From Chloroflexota bacterium (GTDB taxonomy: Bacteria > Chloroflexota > Limnocylindria > Limnocylindrales > CSP1-4), in the NCBI GenBank assembly GCA_021785115.1, contig JAJYGO010000171.1:1-10519 (forward strand): a stretch of DNA of 10,519 bases, read 5' to 3'. The notes under the pieces were generated by a model. It was not told the DNA's origin and made no database searches. It saw nothing but the letters and a program-made list of their open reading frames with translations. Positions 6,214 to 10,519 of this stretch are shown here, one piece after another. The translations under genes were made by a program, and so were the position numbers. Every line of letters begins with the position of its first letter. The first letter of the stretch is position 1.

Positions 6214-7740
6214 TCACGATGCCGAGGCCGGCTGCATGGCCCCGGTCTCGGTCAGGCCCTCCTCGGCCGTGAGCATGCCTCCGGCTCGACGAGCCAGGGA
6301 GGGACGCAGCAGCACCAGTCCCACGGCGAGCAGCACCCAGGCACCGCAGGCGATCGGCAGCCAGAACGAGGCGTTGATGCCGCCGGTGCTCGTGTGCAGC
6401 GAGGGATACGGGAACACGTTGCGGTACAGCGTGTACCCGAGCACGACCAGCGCCGCGAACGGGATCACGATCTGCCATCCCGCGACCTTCCGCTGGCCGG
6501 AGAAGAACAGCAGCCGGATCGCGCCGATGGTCGCCATCGCGTAGGCGAACAGGAGGATCAGCGTGCCGATCACGCCCGACCACACGAAGACGTCGAACGG
6601 CGTCGCGTGGAAGGCGACCGCGCAGACCGCGATCACCGCGTAGACGCCGGCCACGACCGCCGCCGTCGAGGGAGTCGGCGTTCCCCAGGCCGGCGAGACC
6701 CGCGCGAGCCCGGTCGGGCCGACGCCGTCCCGCGACAGGGCGTACAGGAGCCGGGCCGCGCCGACGGTGCAGGCGAGCGCGCATCCGAACGCGCTGATCG
6801 CCGTGCCCAAGGTGATGACGTCACCCACCCACGGCGCGATGAACTTCGAGCCCAGGTCCCCGAGCAGCGAGCCCGACGCGCCGAACGCAGCGACGCCCTT
6901 GGCGCCGGTCCCGAAGCCGAGCATCTCCACGGCGGTGACGAACACGAAGTACACGCCGCCGAAGATCGCGACCCCGAGGATCGCGCGAGGGATGTCGCGG
7001 CGCGGGTTCTTCGCCTCCTCGCCCAGGGTGGCGGCCGCCTCGAAGCCCGCGAACGACAGGAAGCCGAACACCGCGCCCAGGAACAGGACCGACGGCGAGA
7101 CCCCCTTCGGGACCGTGAACATGTTCAGCGTGAACGTCGTGTGCGTGGGCGAGTGGCCGGCGATCACGCGGATCAGCACCACGAGGCTGACGAGCAGGAT
7201 CAGCGCGACCGTCGTGCCCTCGACCGCCAGCAGCAGGCGCGTGGCGCTGCGCGCCGGGCGGGCGGCGAGCGCCCACACGCCGAGCATCAGGATGCCCCCG
7301 ACCACGAAGCCCGCCCACGACGGCGGGTTGCTCCACACGTGGATCGCCTGCAGGAAGTCGGCCCCGAAGATGCCCGCCGCCATCGAGGTCACGCAGCCGT
7401 AGAAGCCGTAGGTGCCCATCAGCGACCAGCCGGCCACGACGCCGCTGCGAGGCCCGAGCGTCGCCCCCACGAAGCCGTAGACGGAGCCGGCATGGTGGAA
7501 CGCCTGGCAGAGCCGGACGAACGTGTAGGCGACCAGCAGCACGCCGAGCGTCGCGATGACGAACGTCAGCGGAACCGCCCGGCCGACGGTCAGCGCGCTC
7601 CCCTGCGGGTTGATGTTCGCCGCCATCGACGGGGCCATGAGGGCCACCGAGATGCCGATGGCCTCCCAGATGCTGAGCTCTCGCCGCAGGCGCTTCGGCT
7701 TCGCGGCTGCTCCGTCGTCGCGTGCGATCGCGTCGTCCAT
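6214..7740 (-). CDS. APC-superfamily amino acid/amine permease
   Basis: This 508-residue protein with about 12 hydrophobic helices is a typical amino acid-polyamine-organocation transporter. The start is the ATG at 7738-7740, preceded closely by GGGAGGGGGA; the frame stays open far upstream but that part is hydrophilic and unlike any transporter. A short polar N-terminus (residues 1-22) leads into TM1 at SIWEAIGISVALMAPSMAAN. The E-E-A-K-N-P-R-R-D-I-P-R-A-I loop (mid-protein) and the later ARLLYALSRDGVGP motif are family hallmarks. The C-terminal ~25 residues are cytoplasmic. Family members move amino acids, polyamines or other amines by proton or sodium symport or exchange. It lies 116 bp after the glutamine-synthetase-like gene and 25 bp before the cyclase, as in clusters that import an amine and then glutamylate it. 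Substrate is not determined. Confidence 0.92.
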   Translation of the reverse strand: MDDAIARDDGAAAKPKRLRRELSIWEAIGISVALMAPSMAANINPQGSALTVGRAVPLTFVIATLGVLLVAYTFVRLCQAFHHAGSVYGFVGATLGPRSGVVAGWSLMGTYGFYGCVTSMAAGIFGADFLQAIHVWSNPPSWAGFVVGGILMLGVWALAARPARSATRLLLAVEGTTVALILLVSLVVLIRVIAGHSPTHTTFTLNMFTVPKGVSPSVLFLGAVFGFLSFAGFEAAATLGEEAKNPRRDIPRAILGVAIFGGVYFVFVTAVEMLGFGTGAKGVAAFGASGSLLGDLGSKFIAPWVGDVITLGTAISAFGCALACTVGAARLLYALSRDGVGPTGLARVSPAWGTPTPSTAAVVAGVYAVIAVCAVAFHATPFDVFVWSGVIGTLILLFAYAMATIGAIRLLFFSGQRKVAGWQIVIPFAALVVLGYTLYRNVFPYPSLHTSTGGINASFWLPIACGAWVLLAVGLVLLRPSLARRAGGMLTAEEGLTETGAMQPASAS

Positions 7741-7856
7741 TCCCCCTCCCGTCCTGGGTTCCCCCCTCGCCCGGCCAGGCGCACCGCCGACCGGGATCCT
7801 TGGGGCCGGATCGTACGGCTTCACGAGCCGGCGGTCGACCCCCCTCTCCCAAGTGT

Positions 7857-9257
7857 TCAGAACACGTCGAATGTGGCGGCCCGGGCCCACTCGTCGCCCA
7901 TCGCGCGACACCGGTCCCACTCGGCCCGGCGCACCGCGACCACCGAGCGACCGAGCAGATCGCCGAGCCCCTCCATCAACACCTCGTCGCGCTCGAGCTC
8001 GTCCAGCGCGTCGGCCTGCGTCCCCGGGAGCGGGCGGATGCCGCACGCCTCCCGCTCGGGGGCCGACAGCCGGCTCGGGTCGCGCGGCGCCGGCGCCGGC
8101 AGGTCGAGGCCGCGGGCGACGCCGTCCAGCCCGCAGAGGATCAGCCCACCGAGCGCGAGGTAGGGGTTCGACGAGCCGTCGCAGGCCTTCAGCTCGGCGT
8201 TGATGCTCTCCATCTCCCTTCCGCGAAAGGGCGAGGCCACCCGCAGGGCCGCCTCGCGGTTGTCGAACCCCCACGACACGGTCGATCCGGCCCACGCCTG
8301 CGGCCGGAGGCGGTCGTATGAGAGGTACGAGGGGCAGGTCAGCGCGACCAGCGCCGGCAGGCGCTCGAGGATCCCGGCCAGGAACGAGCGCCCGAGCGGC
8401 GAGATCGCGAAGGCGTCCGCCGGGTCGTGGAAGAGGTTCCGCTCCCCCGCCGGGTCCCACAGGCTGAAGTGGACGTGGGCGCCGCTGCCGATGCCGTCGC
8501 GGAACGGCTTGGGCGCGAAGCTCGCGACGAGCCCGTGGCCCACCTCGGCGACCCCCCGGACGGTGTCGCGAAGCTTCAGGTGGTTGTCGGCGGCGCGCAG
8601 GGCGCCGTCGTAGCGGATCGAGATCTCCTGCTGCCCGGGCCCGTATTCGTTCAGCACCTGCTCGACCACCAGGCCCTGCGCGACCAGGGCATCGACGACG
8701 TCACCCATCACCGCCGCCGCCCGGTCCAGGCCGGCCGAGGAGTAGACGGGGCCGTTGCCGAACGGGACCGGCCCGTCGGGCCCCCGCTCGGCCAGGTAGA
8801 ACTCGACCTCGAAGGACGCTCGGACGGCGAGTCCCGCCTCGCCCGCGCGTGCGACCGCCCGCTTCAGGAAGGCGCGCGTGCACCCGCCCCAGTCCGCGTC
8901 GTCGTGTCCGACCTGGTCGCAGAGCACGCTGGCCGCACGGTCGACCCAGGGCAAGCGGGTGTAGGTCGAGAGATCGGGGACGATCCGGATCTCGCCGACC
9001 GGCTCCATCCCCTCGATCGGCACCAGGTCCTCCAGCACGTTCACGGCGTTCTGGGCACGCGTCAGCCCGAGGCCCTCCCGGGCCCGGCCCTCCAACCGCG
9101 CCGCGTGCACCGACTTCCCCCGGATCACCCCGCTCGGGTCGCAGTAGAGGAAGCGCACCGTTCGAACATCGTTGGCACGGACCTCGGCAAGCAGGTCGGC
9201 CTCGGTCCTGATCGCGGGGGCCGCCGCGGCGGCCGCGGGCTCGGGCGCCGCGCTCAC
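7857..9257 (-). CDS. Glutamine synthetase-like gamma-glutamyl ligase (complete)
   Basis: This 466-residue protein has all elements of the type I glutamine synthetase fold. A beta-grasp N-domain (~17-105: FLYCDPSGVIRGK) is followed by the ATP/metal domain. Metal and substrate residues are visible: the E-x-E pair Glu150/Glu152 (FEVEFYL), Asn203-Glu204 and Glu211 (NEYGPGQQEIS), His261/His263 (GSGAHVHFSLWD), Arg334 and Arg339 (WGFDNREAALRV), and Glu355 before SSNPYLALGG. I saw no adenylylation-type Tyr-loop, and the N-terminus is divergent. Close relatives such as PuuA, IpuC, GlnA3/GlnA4 and the FluG C-terminal domain join glutamate to amines rather than ammonia. A role outside ammonia assimilation is therefore likely but inferred. 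The start is the GTG at 9255-9257, which overlaps the amidohydrolase TGA by four bases (GTGA), implying translational coupling. The first ~15 residues are Ala/Pro-rich. The substrate amine is unknown. Confidence 0.92.
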   Translation of the reverse strand: MSAAPEPAAAAAAPAIRTEADLLAEVRANDVRTVRFLYCDPSGVIRGKSVHAARLEGRAREGLGLTRAQNAVNVLEDLVPIEGMEPVGEIRIVPDLSTYTRLPWVDRAASVLCDQVGHDDADWGGCTRAFLKRAVARAGEAGLAVRASFEVEFYLAERGPDGPVPFGNGPVYSSAGLDRAAAVMGDVVDALVAQGLVVEQVLNEYGPGQQEISIRYDGALRAADNHLKLRDTVRGVAEVGHGLVASFAPKPFRDGIGSGAHVHFSLWDPAGERNLFHDPADAFAISPLGRSFLAGILERLPALVALTCPSYLSYDRLRPQAWAGSTVSWGFDNREAALRVASPFRGREMESINAELKACDGSSNPYLALGGLILCGLDGVARGLDLPAPAPRDPSRLSAPEREACGIRPLPGTQADALDELERDEVLMEGLGDLLGRSVVAVRRAEWDRCRAMGDEWARAATFDVF

Positions 9258-10405
9258 CGTTCGTCCCCCAGGCGGTAGACGCGCCGGGCGTTCCCCGCAC
9301 CCACCATGCCGGCGATCCGGACGGCGTCGGCCCCGCGGATCGCGCCCTCCTCGACCCACGCGCCGAGCGCGTGCGCCATGCCGCGACGAAACAGCAGCGC
9401 CCCCAGGAAGTGGAGCTCGGCCGGCCCCCAGGCGTCGGACGAGAACAGCACCTTGCCGAACGGGGCCAGCTCCAGCGACTCGGCGATCACGGCGTCGGCG
9501 CGAAGGCCCGCGTAGTTCACTGCGAGGCCGACGTCCAGGTAGACGTGCGGGTAGCTGTGCGCGAGGAACCCGGCCTGCCGCTGGAACGGGTAGCAGTGCA
9601 GCAGCAGGACGTCGACCCCGTGCGGCTCGACCAGCTCGAGGAACCGCGTGAGCAGCGCCGGATCGGTGCGGGCGAGCCGCACGTCCGGGTCGCCGAGCCC
9701 GGAGTGGACCTGCAGCGGCAGACCGCGCTCGACCCCCGCCCAGACGACGTGGCGGAGCAGCACGGGATCCTCGACGCGCGCTCGCCCCGTCGCCTCGACC
9801 TCGCCCAGCCATCGACCGGCGGCGGCGGCCACCTCGCCGGGCGCCGGGGGCTCGGGGTCGAAGTCCAGCCCGAGCCGGTAGGCGATGATCGTCTTCAGGC
9901 CCACCGCGCGGCTCGTTCGCCGCTCGAGCGCCCCGGCGAACGCCGCCGCGAACCCGCCGGCGGTCGCCCCACCTTCCAGTGCGAGCTCCTCGGCGACGCG
10001 CTCCAGCCGCACCACCTCGTCGGCCGGGACGCCCGCCGCGGCGGCCATCCCCTCCGGCGAGAGCGTCGGCGCGCTGGCGTACCCGGTCTCGACCAGGTAG
10101 CGCCCGACCCCGCTCGCGCGCAGCAGCCTTCGGGTCACCTCCTCGGCCCCGAGCTCGCGCCGGCGCGCCAGGTAGGCGTCGGGGTCGGGGTGCGGCGGCA
10201 GGTCCAGCAGGGGCGCGCACCAGCGCAGCATGGCGAGCCCGACCTGCGAGTCGAACCGCGTCGTCCCGCGGGCCGGGGGCCGGTCGGACTCGGAGACGAG
10301 CTGCTCGAACGCCGCGCGGTCCAGGTCCTCCGCCGTGGCGCCGTGGACGTGGTGGTCGACCAGCGCGAGGCCCTCGAGCGCGTCCGCCAACCCCTCAGAA
10401 GACAT
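9254..10405 (-). CDS. Amidohydrolase family protein, FluG N-terminal-domain-like
   Basis: This 383-residue TIM-barrel metal hydrolase belongs to the amidohydrolase (amidohydrolase 2, PF04909) group. Metal-binding motifs appear in the expected order: His19-x-His21 (LVDHHVHG) on strand 1, Lys171 (GLKTIIAYR) at the strand-4 position, His234 (LQVHSGLGD), His270 (LLHCYPFQ) and Asp324 (LFSSDAWGP) on strand 8. The end GNARRVYRL is typical of the superfamily. The same layout forms the N-terminal half of fungal FluG and plant NodGS proteins, whose C-terminal half is a glutamine synthetase. Here the ligase is the next gene, with a 4-bp overlap. The reaction is probably hydrolysis of an amide or C-N bond in a substrate or product of the ligases, but this is inference. 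The ATG (10403-10405) follows GGAGG by seven bases and lies inside the end of the preceding ligase gene (11-bp overlap). Confidence 0.88.
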   Translation of the reverse strand: MSSEGLADALEGLALVDHHVHGATAEDLDRAAFEQLVSESDRPPARGTTRFDSQVGLAMLRWCAPLLDLPPHPDPDAYLARRRELGAEEVTRRLLRASGVGRYLVETGYASAPTLSPEGMAAAAGVPADEVVRLERVAEELALEGGATAGGFAAAFAGALERRTSRAVGLKTIIAYRLGLDFDPEPPAPGEVAAAAGRWLGEVEATGRARVEDPVLLRHVVWAGVERGLPLQVHSGLGDPDVRLARTDPALLTRFLELVEPHGVDVLLLHCYPFQRQAGFLAHSYPHVYLDVGLAVNYAGLRADAVIAESLELAPFGKVLFSSDAWGPAELHFLGALLFRRGMAHALGAWVEEGAIRGADAVRIAGMVGAGNARRVYRLGDER

Positions 10406-10519
10406 CGGCGATCCTCCGGCAGCGCTCCTCGTCCGGCAGCCCGCGCAGCGCCGCGACCTCGGCCCGCTTCACCGACAGGTAGGTCGCCAGCAGGTCGGGC
10501 GCCAACCACGCGCGCGACG
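10395..10519 (-). CDS. Second glutamine synthetase-like protein, C-terminal 40 residues only
   Basis: A minus-strand frame enters from the right edge and ends at TGA 10395-10397. Its 40 visible residues include LAPDLLATYLSVKRAEVAAL and end in RCRRIADVF. They align with the C-terminus of the complete ligase in this window (V-A-V-R-R-A-E-W ... F-D-V-F): both have a V-x-[RK]-R-A-E helix and an Asp-Val-Phe end. That helix and end are usual for glutamine synthetase-like enzymes. The stop overlaps the amidohydrolase start by 11 bp, so it heads the visible operon. The catalytic part lies outside the window, so the family call rests on this short end and on gene context. Confidence 0.6.
   Translation of the reverse strand, partial: SRAWLAPDLLATYLSVKRAEVAALRGLPDEERCRRIADVF

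Noticed and set aside
6136..8163. Long plus-strand frame opposite the permease
   Set aside because: It is a hydrophilic His/Arg/Asp-rich antisense shadow of a clear 12-TM transporter.
7741..8460. Open frame continuing upstream of the permease start
   Set aside because: It lies over the ligase gene in another frame and is hydrophilic with no transporter features. The ATG at 7740 has a strong ribosome-binding site and precedes TM1.
9258..10220. Long open extension upstream of the complete ligase in the same frame
   Set aside because: It overlaps the whole amidohydrolase gene, has Arg/Ala/Gly-rich shadow composition and adds no family domain. The GTG at 9257 overlapping the preceding stop is a better start.

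Overview
This is a very GC-rich window whose codon use, lack of an encoded tRNA CCA and gene families (acyltransferase 3, secreted beta-helix proteins, glutamine-synthetase-like ligases) suggest an actinomycete-type bacterium (phylum Actinomycetota, perhaps a soil lineage such as Thermoleophilia). The class is an inference and was not tested.

Left part (1-4600). The window opens inside an acyltransferase-3 membrane protein on the + strand. Its 3' end overlaps a convergent SnoaL/NTF2-like gene. Next, on the minus strand, is a large secreted protein: signal peptide, right-handed beta-helix, IPT/TIG domain, fibronectin type III domain and a C-terminal beta domain. Its upstream region has a plausible promoter preceded by three copies of GCCCGTGGG. 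Upstream of that is a small predicted lipoprotein, also on the minus strand.

Middle part (4578-5480). The C-terminal part of a tyrosine integrase, lacking its N-terminus and the first catalytic Arg, runs directly into the 3' end of a tRNA-Val(TAC) gene, and its stop codon lies inside the tRNA. This looks like the scar of an integrative element that used the tRNA as its attachment site. The secreted-protein genes to its left lie on the side the element would have occupied. Beside the tRNA is a small double zinc-ribbon protein.

Right part (5443-10519). All genes are on the minus strand and read as one likely operon. In transcription order they are: the C-terminus of a glutamine-synthetase-like protein (cut by the window edge), an amidohydrolase (11-bp overlap), a complete glutamine-synthetase-like gamma-glutamyl ligase (4-bp overlap), a 12-TM APC permease, and a cyclase/kynurenine-formamidase-like metal hydrolase. 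A perfect 14-bp hairpin follows as the probable terminator. The amidohydrolase/ligase pair has the domain content of eukaryotic FluG/NodGS fusion proteins but as two overlapping genes. The most economical reading is uptake of an amine or amino acid by the permease, ATP-dependent gamma-glutamylation by one or both ligases, and hydrolysis steps by the amidohydrolase and cyclase. The substrate cannot be read from the sequence.
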